DNA of 64,000 nucleotides, from contig JACGCN010000026.1 in the NCBI GenBank assembly GCA_014905825.1, positions 732,740 to 796,739 on the forward strand, read 5' to 3'. Below the pieces are notes generated by a model. It was not told where the DNA came from. It did not search any database and saw only the letters and a program-made list of their open reading frames with translations. Every line of letters begins with the position of its first letter. Within the stretch, counting starts at the first letter, position 1. Shown here piece by piece: positions 34,067 through 43,780 of the stretch. The stretch comes from Lyophyllum atratum (taxonomy: Eukaryota > Basidiomycota > Agaricomycetes > Agaricales > Lyophyllaceae). The position numbers and the translations under genes are program-made.

Positions 34067-34532
34067 TACAAGTAGCAGCCTCTAGCGGCACCTGCAAAGC
34101 GAATTGTTACCGGGCGTCCACTGCACCAACCGCCTTCTCCACAGTATATGCCTCGCAGAAGAAGGACCATGAGCAACGTACGGTTGGATCTCTCGGGGCA
34201 CTGGGAACGATTGGAAATTCACTCGGTGCTTCAAGACCCTTCGCCTTATCCGTGACCAATTCTGGTTAGACGGTCGACCTTGAAATGGGAGGTCAAGTCG
34301 TAACGGAAGTCGACATCAACAAGGTTCATGGCTAGGTCTGTGGGTGTGTCTCCTAGATAAGCCGGATATGCTACCTCGGCGCTATTGTCTCGGTGATGGA
34401 CTTTTCTGTATAGGTGTGAGTTTCCTGACCGACGGCATCCGACATTTTGTTGGAGTTCAGTCTGTATACTAAAAGTCGTTGGGAAAGTGCCCCGGCCGCC
34501 ACGGCACAGAACATTTCCATAGCGAGGTTTCA
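34067..34532. other. Spacer with a possible N-terminal exon relic on the minus strand
   Basis: On the minus strand MSDAVGQETHTYTEKSITET starts at about 34444, and farther on LVTDKAKGLEAPSEFPIVPS appears, but the two are not in phase through the visible splice sites. Likely debris of another gene. Confidence 0.25.
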
Positions 34533-36599
34533 ATGCGCCAACACAGTGCTGTATTTCCTTGTTCGACCTTGCATGCTTCCGGGAAAACTATTCCGTTCAT
34601 TAGCCTCGTCGCCCTTGCGGAGAGTCTTGCGTTCGAAGTACGTGACTTCCACAAAGCCATATCCCGGTGGCAAAAAGACTTACAGTCTGGCCGCGTCTGC
34701 CGATTGCTTAGAGAAGCACTATGGACATAGCACAGGCCAATGGCTGTATAACAACTTTCAGCGTTAGTTCCACTATTCATAAGTACATCCTTCATTCGCT
34801 GAGAATAATATACATGCAGAACATGCTCTACGGTATACTTCATTTGATATAGAGGCATTGAAGGAAGCAGCTTGTCGCTCAGCAGATGCACAACACTGTA
34901 CCAACTTTACAAAACTCGGCGAAGGTAAGAAGCATTGGTTGCTCCCTCCTCCAGATGCCTATTCCACTTCTAAAGGGTCTTATAACAAGATTTTCCTCCT
35001 GGAGCTCGACAACGGAGTCAAAGTCACAGCCAGGATACCAGGCCCAGTTGTCGGCAACCTGGAACTTTCCGTCGCCAGTGAGGCTGCTACTATGGCATAT
35101 CTACGAGATTCCCGTACATGCAGAGTTCCTAAAGTACTGTCTTGGAGCGCTTCAGAGGCCAATCCAGTGAAGTGGCCATATATTCTCACGGAATATATAC
35201 CTGGTACACCTCTGCAGGAACTCTGGTTCAAAATCCGCGGTACTCCGGCTGTGCTGGCTCTAGGGCTGCTCCTGCAAAGCACTCTCTTGATTTCTCAACC
35301 AGCCTTCTCGCAGATCGGCAGCCTGTACTTCAAGGCAGACGTCAGTCCTGAATTGCAAGCCCGACCATTATTCGCAGATCCCGAAAGTAACGTCGACCAC
35401 GCCGACCACATCTCCCAGAAGTACCGTATCGGTCCTATCACTAACTATCACTGGTGGAGGGGAGCAAGGCGCCATGTCGACGCAGATCGTGGTCCTTGTA
35501 TGTGTTCATTTGCAATCTCATGCATTCCCACTAATTTGATGGCAGGGCCAAACACGGAATCATATATTGTGGCCGCTGCACGACTAGAACAGCAATGTAT
35601 CTTACAAGGTATCGACATGGACTCTCCGTACGTTCGCTCGCGCCATGAAGATATCCCGGAAATACAAAAACTCCTCGATCACTGCATTGCCGCCGCTCCA
35701 TACCTTGCTCCCGCCGACCCCGACTTGAGCAAACCGACCTTGCTGCATCCAGATTTGAGCGGTTCCAACATCATCATCGTGCCAGAAAACAACATCAACG
35801 ATTATAAAGTCATCGATTGGCAGTTTAGTAACACCGGGCCCTTCTTCATGGAGTGTACGCTTCCTCCACTCGTGGTCTACCCGTTCAGCGTCATAAAATT
35901 CCCCTCTGATGGCTCGGTGCCCAAGCTCCCTGACCACATTGACATTGACAGCCTTCCGTTGCAAGAGCAGGAATACTGGCGCATCCACCTTTCGCTGGCT
36001 GTTAGACAGTGGGAGTATATTTCGCAAATGGAAGCTCGCGATCCACTGTTCGCCCTGGCATGGAGGTTGCCTCAGTTCGTGTTTCGGATCCCTGACACCG
36101 CGGGCATCGGCCTATATATCCGTAGAAAACATCAAGAACATATGTGGAGAATATCGTGATCCAGCGTTCTGATTGGTCCATCACAATATATTCACGATAT
36201 GTTCTAACTATGATCGATGAATTTATAGGCCAATGCCCGCAGTGTGAGTTAATACAGGACATCTGTCGGTGTTGGGCCAATGGCCCTGTCGAGCTGCGGC
36301 AGAGGCTCATCGTGATCGAAGATATCTGGCCGGGCATCTCCTCCAGCTCCTGTCCTTTCCAATTTTCCGCTGACGAACGGGCCCGGCATCATGTTGATTA
36401 TGCTGCCCATACACGCTATGTATCGGCAGTTGATAGCCTGAAGGCCACTATTGGATGCTACGATGACGGTTGGGTACAGAACGACGTTTTGGATGTGGCG
36501 CGACAGCGAATTGAGGAAGCGAAGGGAGTTTGGAATGAGGAGGATGCGAAGGGTCCTTTCCCGTACACGGATGGCGCTCACAGTTATTTTTTGTCCTAG
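34533..36599 (+). pseudogene. AIM9-like phosphotransferase, copy 2, interrupted by a MITE
   Basis: Inverted copy of the gene at 25.0-27.0 kb. The ATG equivalent to copy 1 (34533) is followed by a 1-nt insertion (GCTGTATTTCC against GCTGCTTTCC), so the frame must start at the internal Met 34573 (MLPGKLFRSLASSPLRRVLR) or at the upstream in-frame ATG at 34447. The kinase-like body is long and open from 34858: GSYNKIFLLELDNGVKVTAR, KWPYILTEYIPGTPLQELWF, PTLLHPDLSGSNIIIVPEN, YKVIDWQFSNTGPFFMECT. The 54-nt intron near 35494-35547 contains no stop. The frame then enters a 151-bp foldback element and stops at 36159. The C-terminal part (DICRCWANGPVELRQRLIVI to PFPYTDGAHSYFLS) follows in another frame. 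Residual activity of the N-terminal 430 residues cannot be excluded. Confidence 0.75.
36095..36245 (+). mobile_element. 151-bp foldback MITE
   Basis: The ends are inverted: ACACCGCGGGCATCGGCCTATA at 36095 and its partner ACACTGCGGGCATTGGCCTATA read from 36245 on the other strand (20 of 22 identical). The similarity continues inwards (AGAACATAT, then ATATCGTGAT against ATATTGTGAT), leaving a loop of about 20 bp around CCAGCGTTCTGATTGG. The element is absent from copy 1 of the AIM9-like gene at the equivalent place. It has no coding capacity. I see no clear target-site duplication, so the superfamily is undetermined. Confidence 0.75.
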
Positions 36600-37444
36600 T
36601 AAACCCTTTGTCGTGATATATTCCGGGTACTTGAGCGGTCAGGTTTTACCCCCTGGATTACGGTTGCTGATTACTTCTGTCAATTGCAAGCAAGCAAGAA
36701 TTTTGTACCTGTCGTGACGTATCATTTAGGGTAAAATCTGACATACTGAGTTTCTCACTAAACCACCAATGTGTACGCAAGCCAGCTGTCTCTGCTTGGA
36801 CGCTATCGCTTGCAGAAATACTGACACGGCTCCTCCTGCGCCCATACCTGCCAGTTCGTCATATTTCGCAGGAATTGAGATCGCGAACTTTACCTGTCGA
36901 GTGATACCACGATCGACTTTTGCGGGTCTGGTGTAACGGCCAATGTTGCCGCATCTCACAGACAGGTCTTTTCATGCTTAGATGGGCGGCAGTTCGGGCT
37001 AGATTCCGTATTCGAATGAGATGACTCCCAACACTGTCATCAATATTCTTTGTCGGATATCCTGTATTATGCATTGACACAGTCAGTCTCCTTGGGGGGT
37101 CAATGCCATTGTAACAGCGATGACAATTTGCTGTTCCGTCAGCAAAGTGAACACGGCACGATGCGCGTTCGCGGTTGATCCAAACGCTAATTTACCCTAC
37201 CTCCGCAAAGTCAGGACATAAATCATGTCAGTTTTCTTCATACCTTCCACCCTTGGAGTCCGCCCCTTCAATTAAAGCACACTCTCTGCGACTACAGGGC
37301 CATGCAATACATCACAAATATGCGGTGGGTGATTACTCACTATGCATTCTATACTATCCGATAAAATACATAGATTCGGTATGGTACAATCGGTCTCTTT
37401 GTGTTTATGGCGCCTCTGCAACTCAACCAATCTCCAGACGCGTC
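36600..37444. other. Gap; duplication edge and unassigned sequence
   Basis: Up to about 36660 the sequence still matches the copy-1 side. A minus-strand stretch (about 36780-36900: FAISIPAKYDELAGMGAGGA) looks protein-like, but I cannot build a gene from it. Confidence 0.3.
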
Positions 37445-37974
37445 TCATGATCTGGATCCTTGGCGTCGTAGAAGACCTGGTCCAATGAATTATTTTAGAA
37501 ACCATATTTATTGCGTGTTGAATCATAAACGTACCGGAATTGTATTGCATAGTATCCCTGGCTTCAACTGGGAGCCTTAACTCGGTGCGCGGCGTTTCGA
37601 ACGGCTTGCGAGTCCCCAAAGGATATAGCTTTGAGGAGATTTCGTGGTATAGTTCGAGGTAAGCTTCGTAGCTGAGAATTTTCTCTGGAGAATTCATTTC
37701 ATAGTCGATGTTCGCCTCTGAAGTTGAAGTAACCGAGTCTTTTATTCTCTGAGCACCAGTGGCAGATAGAACACTATTTTTGTCCAGATATGCGATTATC
37801 CTAGTATAAATCGATTAGAATTTTTGGTGACGCATGGAAATGAATGGATTCTTACTTCAGAACCTCGTTCAAGAGGCTTTCCGACTCGAATTCCTCGTCG
37901 AATGGCACAGACATATGGTGTGCGACGTTGCGGTGCACAGTCGAAGAATTCTCCAGAAAGGGCGTTCCAGACAT
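37445..37974 (-). CDS. Unrecognised protein, possibly truncated
   Basis: Start at 37974: MSGTPFLENSSTVHRNVAHH, MSVPFDEEFESESLLNEVLK. The intron 37855-37801 joins to IIAYLDKNSVLSATGAQRIK, then MNSPEKILSYEAYLELYHEI, SSKLYPLGTRKPFETPRTEL and RLPVEARDTMQYNSG. A last intron (37534-37477) leads to a short tail and a stop at 37445. In another frame the last exon would give VFYDAKDPDHETRLEIG, which looks more natural, so the gene may be frameshifted and cut short. No domain recognised. It resembles an N-terminal regulatory segment rather than a complete enzyme. Confidence 0.45.
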
Positions 37975-38777
37975 GTCGTGCGTGCTCGTAGAAGTACAGC
38001 GGCGATCTTCTTATATCCTGGTGGCCTGCATAATGGTGTTGGGCCATAGATTCGGCTCAACCCCACAATGTCGATACGCTAGGCCACTGATCGCGTGCTG
38101 GTAATTATCCGAATCATCCGTCCAGAAATTTAACAGACCTTCCGCGAGCCTTCAGGACATCGGCCGGGAACAAAGACGCGTCGAATTTCGAGGCAAGCCA
38201 CCGCCGAGCTTCAACGGAGAGTCGTGATTGATGAGAACCCAGACATGATATTCCTTTGTTGGATATGACTTGGTTTTTGTCCTTTTTCTCGGGGATGCAT
38301 GTCGTCTATACAAGCTGCGAAATTGAGGTCGGCCGCGGATAGCGTAAGTGGCCGTATGGTTGATCAATGAAGCTTTCGGCGGTTCTCGAAATATTTGGTT
38401 CTTGTCACTTGATAACTTGTTAGAACTTCCGAACTCCGCGAATGTCCGAGTCGTACCCAAGATGACCACTGCCTAGGAGACTCGGAGACTCAATGGCCCT
38501 GAGGGCTGACTTATACACCAACAGAACAATTCTCTTATGAGCAAGTTCATTCGTGCGATCGTCGACGATGGAACAGCGAACAAAATTTCATCAAATTGAT
38601 GGAAGAACGATGAAAAGGGAGCGGATATTCATTTACATGGGCGATTTCGACTTGGGAAGCGACGCAGTGACACTTACAACTTATGGACCATCTGAACAGT
38701 GGAAGAGAGAAAACAAGATCAATCGTCATCTGGGGATCAAGCACACGATGAGCATGTAAGCAAGTAAAATAGGAAAG
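37975..38777. other. Gap without supported gene
   Basis: The part near 38120-38210 on the minus strand has a short protein-like run (FDASLFPADVLKARGRSVKF) that ends in a stop. Otherwise nothing seen. Confidence 0.3.
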
Positions 38778-39725
38778 TCACAAACCGGGAACAGGAATAG
38801 CCTCTAGCATAGCCTTGACCTCTCGCATGTTTGGGCGATCGACCGAATTCTCAGCCTGACACGCCTGTAGGATACTCGAGAACGGGGGAGGAACTGTGAA
38901 GTGCACCCATGGGTTCCTGGGATTATTTGCCATGATAAGGTTGTTTAGCATGACGCCAAAGCAGTACACATCCGATTTCTCGCTGTATGGTCTTTCGCTA
39001 TGCGAAAGGTGAAGCGAACGCTGGATCTCGGGTGCTTCGCTGCTTCCCCAGCGACATTCAAAGTCGCAGATGAGCATGTTCTGATAGTCTGCTGTCGCGA
39101 GGACATTACGTGGACTGAGATCACGATGGATAATACCAAGGGAGTGAAGGAAGCAGACTGCTTCCGCAAGCTGCAGGCTCCGGCGTCGGAGAAGGGCGAT
39201 GGTCAGGGGATTGACTCGGACAGACGGAGGCATCGCCGGCTCATATCGCGGAAAGACAAGTTGCCCGTCGTCGGTCCTACCGAGCAGCTCGACAACATGA
39301 GGAGAACCGCCCTTGATCTTAAGAAGGTTGAAGATCTCGCTCTTGTACTTCGATCGTTTCGCGAAATGGATTTTTTCGTCGAAGACGATGACCGGGAGAT
39401 CGAGAACCTCGTGGGTAATGTCCTCGTCATCAGGCTCAGGCTCGTCAGGGGGTGGGTGGTAGGGAACACTTCGGATAGTCTCGCCGTCGATTTCAGAATG
39501 CGTTGATAGCGGAGGAAGATCCGCGAGATGGCGGAGGATGTTTCCGGAGAGGGTACCTGGTTGATCGATGATCTTCACATAGAGTGGCTCCTCGTCATCG
39601 CGCGCGTACCAGTATGCTGAATATGTTACGTCTATAGCTACGTCGTAGATGCCGCGATAGAGGTTGGTCCTGTCCAGGTTGGACTCGTATGCGTCGATTA
39701 CGCGCTGACGCTCTGCACGAAACAC
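38778..39725 (-). CDS. Protein-kinase-like protein of Agaricomycete type
   Basis: Single long exon. The N-part (DAYESNLDRTNLYRGIYDVA, YWYARDDEEPLYVKIIDQPG) precedes a kinase fold: KYKSEIFNLLKIKGGSPHVV (alpha-C region), ELLGRTDDGQLVFPRYEP (hinge), LAEAVCFLHSLGIIHRDLSP-RN (catalytic loop with HRD), ICDFECRWG (DFE where DFG is usual), RPYSEKSDVYCFGVMLNNLI (APE-to-alpha-F region with D) and DRPNMREVKAMLEAIPVPG. No glycine-rich loop is evident and the VAIK lysine is not obvious, so the N-lobe is unusual. The start is uncertain: the frame is open upstream (EVTSVISNAV) and an extra exon near 39770-39830 (EWFAVPYAITAL) seems likely, but I found no in-frame ATG. Confidence 0.6.
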   Translation of the reverse strand: MFRAERQRVIDAYESNLDRTNLYRGIYDVAIDVTYSAYWYARDDEEPLYVKIIDQPGTLSGNILRHLADLPPLSTHSEIDGETIRSVPYHPPPDEPEPDDEDITHEVLDLPVIVFDEKIHFAKRSKYKSEIFNLLKIKGGSPHVVELLGRTDDGQLVFPRYEPAMPPSVRVNPLTIALLRRRSLQLAEAVCFLHSLGIIHRDLSPRNVLATADYQNMLICDFECRWGSSEAPEIQRSLHLSHSERPYSEKSDVYCFGVMLNNLIMANNPRNPWVHFTVPPPFSSILQACQAENSVDRPNMREVKAMLEAIPVPGL

Positions 39726-40923
39726 TGCGTTGGAGATGACGGAGGTGACTTCTGTATGACAGACGTATGTCAGCGAACCAAGAGCTGTAATAGCGTATGG
39801 AACGGCAAACCACTCATATTGAAACTTTGAAAGAGTTTTGAGGAGTTAAAAACGCGTGCCAGTCCAGTTAGTGGCACGCAGAGCTGATTGGCAAAGATGG
39901 CACGCTTGCCATTTATAAGTGACTAGCAGCTACTACCCGCGCCGCCAACGTGCCGCTGCACGGTACATAACCCCGTCTGCCACGGGCTGAGTACGTGTGA
40001 GAAAGCAATCAGAAGACATACATGCAGTCAATGACGCCTGAGGATCGTAGGAAAGAGGGATCCCTTCAAGATCCCTTTTGTATAATAGATTAATGATTAG
40101 TGATATTACCAAGAAGTTCGCGGCCATCTGCGCCCACCTGGACCTACTGTACACAGTGGACCCACATCTCGCAGGATTTTGGTTTTCGCGCAAGCTGGCT
40201 CCTTTCTTACAAATCCTTCTGTGATGAATTTACCTGCGGACTACTTGTTCTACAGATCTCCATCTCATCCACACAATTGGTAGCGGTACATGGTGGCACC
40301 CACTAGTTCATGCGGGACTAGCGAGGCTCATTAATCATTTTTCATGAGATCTCCATTTACATAATATCTGCGCATGTTGAGTCACTGGCCTTTGTGTTGT
40401 CCATGGCAGCATCAGCCTTCTGGCATCATTCTGCCTCTCATGCTCCCGATTCTCCAGAGATCAATTCCTCCAATAGAAAGAGTTCTTCCTTGTTCGTATA
40501 TAGATAACCCAGCAAACGTACACCAGCATACAGCACGTCCTGGCTGGAACATCCGCATATGTGTGGGATTCCTTCGTCCACCCATTCTACATACGCTCTT
40601 TTGGGAACATGGGTGGAGCTTAGCTTACTCGCCCAAAGTGAACATGGAAAAAATGCTGCCTGCTGTCACCCTCTAATCTGTTATCCGCTGATGAAGTTAG
40701 ACCTTTGGAGCCCGTTGGTCCCGCGCGGCCCTGCTCATATACGCAGGAATGTTGAGAATTGGCCTCCTTCCTGCCTCAGATCATTTTTTCGAGAGACAGA
40801 GTTCGACTGGCGGATTGACCGTCAGCGAACATCGAGTATGCTAACTGAGCTACATTAAATTAGCTGATGATTTCATTTTTTGGATGAATTGTTCTACGCA
40901 CCTCATACTCTTGATCAGACCCA
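39726..40923. other. Long gap without supported gene
   Basis: Contains frames up to about 100 codons on the plus strand without family motifs. It includes the upstream region of the kinase-like gene. Nothing else seen. Confidence 0.3.
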
Positions 40924-42507
40924 TTACTCGTAATATTCCACTACAACGGTATTATCATCGGACTTGAGATACGTCAGTGCACCGCTGTACGCAGATATGT
41001 GCTGCGCATTAGACGGCTGGACTTTGCGGTTCATCCTCATATTTCGAGAGTTCCGCCAACGGGAGGATGAGGTTCCGCATACGAGGTCGTACAGGCGTGG
41101 AAACCATGGCGTGTCCGCTGAACGAAACGCCACGCCAACCAAGGTCGTGGAAGCCCTGGTTCAGCTCTTCCGAGCTCGTTTGCTGCAAGCTCACCCAGTC
41201 GACTGGCCCGTTAAGCGCGATCCTGTAGCTCACAACGATGGACGAACCCGCGTTGCTTCCTGGAAAGTTTGGGATGGCTGATGTGGCGTATGCCCCGACA
41301 ACATACAAGTCGTCATATAATGGATGTGCGTTGACTGATAATAGTGTTTCTAAAGGTATTGGGGCAGACTTCAGGGAGATGGTTTCCTCAACGAGAGGTG
41401 TGATTATGCGTTTGCTTGCGAGACTATGACGTGAATCCCGAAAGTGTGCAAAGCCACCAAAGCAAGCTTCGCTCCAGATACGGATGATGGAACCACTTGA
41501 GGCCCTGCTGCCTTCGATGACGATTAAATGGCCAGGTACGAGGTCTAAATCATACACACTCTGCAGGAATTACGATGAGATGGTTTGATATACAGGCCAG
41601 CAACGACTTACCGACGATATGTCCAATTCGAGAGGATAGCCAGTCCTCCAGTTCATAAGAGGATTCGGGAAGCGAAACGCAAGCCTTTTTGGATCCGGGA
41701 GAGACGCAAGCCTACTGCTGCCAAATCGCCACAAATTCTGGGGTGAAAGATTGAGACAACATGCTGCCCCATGGGAGCATCCAAGCAGCGGAGAAGGTGG
41801 GAAGTTCCTGTAAGTAAATCGAGATGGAGGATTTCGATAACGAGTCTGCGCTGCATCAACATATGTTCTTGAAAAGAGAACGAGGGACTACTGACGGTCT
41901 AGTATAGCCTGTCGATAGTGATAGAGTCAAACAAATCATCAAAACCACGGCATCCCACCCTTTTATTACATCTTCTGCAACTCTTAAAACTTTAAAGCTC
42001 TGCCATTCGCCACCGGGCTAGTATTCCCAGATCCGTCGACCTTGTGAAATACTCCAACAGGCCAGGTTTGTTGGTTGCTTGTGTATGAGGTGCTTACCGC
42101 CAGCCAAGAGCCTGATTACATGATCCTGGGTAGTGGGCAGATTAAGGACTTGACGACGGCTCACGACCGGTACTTGCGGAGACCAAGGGGTCCAAGACTG
42201 TGGGCCGCGGACGGCCCGCTTGGCCAGCTCGACGAGAGAGCTTGTGGAAAGAGATTGCAGCGAATCACCATTGGCAAAATCTAGAGTTATACGAGATTGC
42301 ATTTTTGTGATGAGAGCCAACCATAAGGACTTCGAGAAGGCAAACGAGTAAAGGTATTTGCAAGTCTGGATGTGTTCAGAGTCAAATCTTGAATCATCGG
42401 CACCATGATGTGAGATGTACCCGGCTGGCGGAAAGGACCGTCGGTATGTCGCAAACGGATAGAATCCCGGATATGGCATCTTCGTTCAAAACCGTCAGCA
42501 AAGCCAT
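40924..42507 (-). CDS. F-box protein, 3' end apparently frameshifted
   Basis: Starts MALLTVLNEDAISGILSVCD (42507), IPTVLSASR. An intron with donor gtacat joins to TCKYLYSFAFSKSLWLALIT, which completes an F-box (about residues 1-45), the SKP1-binding module of SCF ubiquitin ligases. Then come LDFANGDSLQSLSTSSLVEL and WTPWSPQVPVVSRRQVLNLP, with later exons giving FHPRICGDLAAVGLRLS, VYDLDLVPGHLIVIEGSRAS and SLKSAPIPLETLLSVNAHPL. The upstream frame ends at 41009 (KYEDEPQSPAV stop). The next frame gives AQHISAYSGALTYLKSDDNT and VVVEYYE to 40924, the usual ending of this F-box group. No intron fits, so a 1-nt indel near 41010-41080 is likely. The target protein is unknown. Confidence 0.65.
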
Positions 42508-42919
42508 GGACGGGGTTAGCTTTCGCGTAGCGGTGTAGGGCTGTCGTTCTGTCGCTAGAGTTATGAGATGAGTCCCGTGGAAGATCACCCTGAACCCTTT
42601 GCCCTCTGCCCTACCCCCTTTACCCTGATCCTTACATTCTCTATTGCCAACACTAGGCATGACATCTCGACCAGTGCCAGGTTTGTGGGTAAAGCTCGAC
42701 CCGCCGGAACGAATCGTTCAGTTGTGAGTAGCCAGTCAGCTTTCTATGGTTCGCATAGTCATAACAGACATCATACTCTGCGATTACGAGTCGGAGTGAA
42801 TCTGGCAAGAATTCGGTTCATTCCAAGTTTCAGGTATCAGTATTAGGGGAACATGAGGGCCGACAAACTGGACTGTAGAGTGATATCCAAGCCCTGCATT
42901 CCAAGCGGCAGCAACTCTT
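42508..42919. other. F-box promoter and Ohr 3' region
   Basis: No gene seen in this 0.4 kb. Confidence 0.3.
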
Positions 42920-43603
42920 TCAGGCCTTCGAGACGTTCACCACCACGCCATGTTGTAAAGCACGGCTGTAAGGGCAAGCCTGACACATGCAATATGAGTT
43001 TGGAAGACGACGGTGGAACTCAGATAACACACCTCATGTCCAGCCTTCAGAACATCTTCGTCCACACCCTCGACTTTGATATCTACGGCGAGTCCAAAGC
43101 CTCCCATCTCCTTTGGTTCTCCAATGTGGACACTAGTGCGAACGACGGCGTTCTTGGCACTTTCAGCCTTGCCCATCTTCCCTGCTACCATTTGAATTGC
43201 ACCGAGGAGACATGCTGGAAAAACCCGAACGCGTGAGGGGACGGTATGTAGGGACGACGGGTTTTATGACTGACCTGCATATCCCATCGCGAAAAGTTGT
43301 TCCGGGTTCTCCCCCTTTCCAGTTCCTCCCAGTTCCTTCGGCGTAGCAAGGTCTAATTCAAGCCCATTCGACTTGACTTCTCCGTTGCGCCCCTGGCCTT
43401 TAGCAGTTGCATGAGCGGTGTACTGATAAACGGTGGGTGTCAGTGGTAGCAACGACGCGTCTTGAGCGGCAAATGCGTGGATGTACCTTGTGGTCTTTTA
43501 GGGTAATGAGCGACCTTGAGGGGTAATTCAAAGTCTTTTTGGGCAAAGGAGCGAGACTGGGGCGCGAGGCTCTGAATACTGTTCGTGCTGCAACGTTTAT
43601 CAT
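42920..43603 (-). CDS. Ohr/OsmC-family organic hydroperoxide reductase
   Basis: Reduces organic and lipid hydroperoxides using a cysteine pair. The N-terminus MINVAARTVFRASRPSLAPL is basic and hydroxylated like a mitochondrial presequence. The core has YTAHATAKGQGRNGEVKS, GLELDLATPKELGGTGKGEN and PEQLFAMGYAA-CLLGAIQMV (peroxidatic Cys, restored across an intron). Then AVVRTSVHIGEPKEMGGFGL, VDIKVEGVDEDVLKAGHE and, after another intron, ACPYSRALQHGVVVNVSKA (second Cys). Stop at 42920-42922. Three or four introns. Both catalytic cysteines and the ENPEQLFA motif make the family call firm. Ohr proteins are typical of bacteria, and fungal copies are often thought to be old acquisitions. Confidence 0.9.
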
Positions 43604-43780
43604 GGTGGATGAGGTTCAAGTGTCAGTCCGTGAAACCCTCATGGACTGGTCAACTCAGGGTCCTCTAGGGGAGATAACTTCTGCCGAAGTCCAGGAAGTC
43701 TACAACGACAATGTGAATAAGAGGTTATGTGGCAGTATAGAATACAGATCTTGGTAACAACAGGGAGCGAAAACGTATAC

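Noticed and set aside
39000..39506. 168-codon plus-strand frame
   Set aside because: Shadow of the kinase-like gene, whose HRD and other motifs are on the minus strand.
43539..43757. Plus-strand frame over the Ohr 5' end
   Set aside because: Opposite the Ohr presequence and promoter, with no independent coding evidence.
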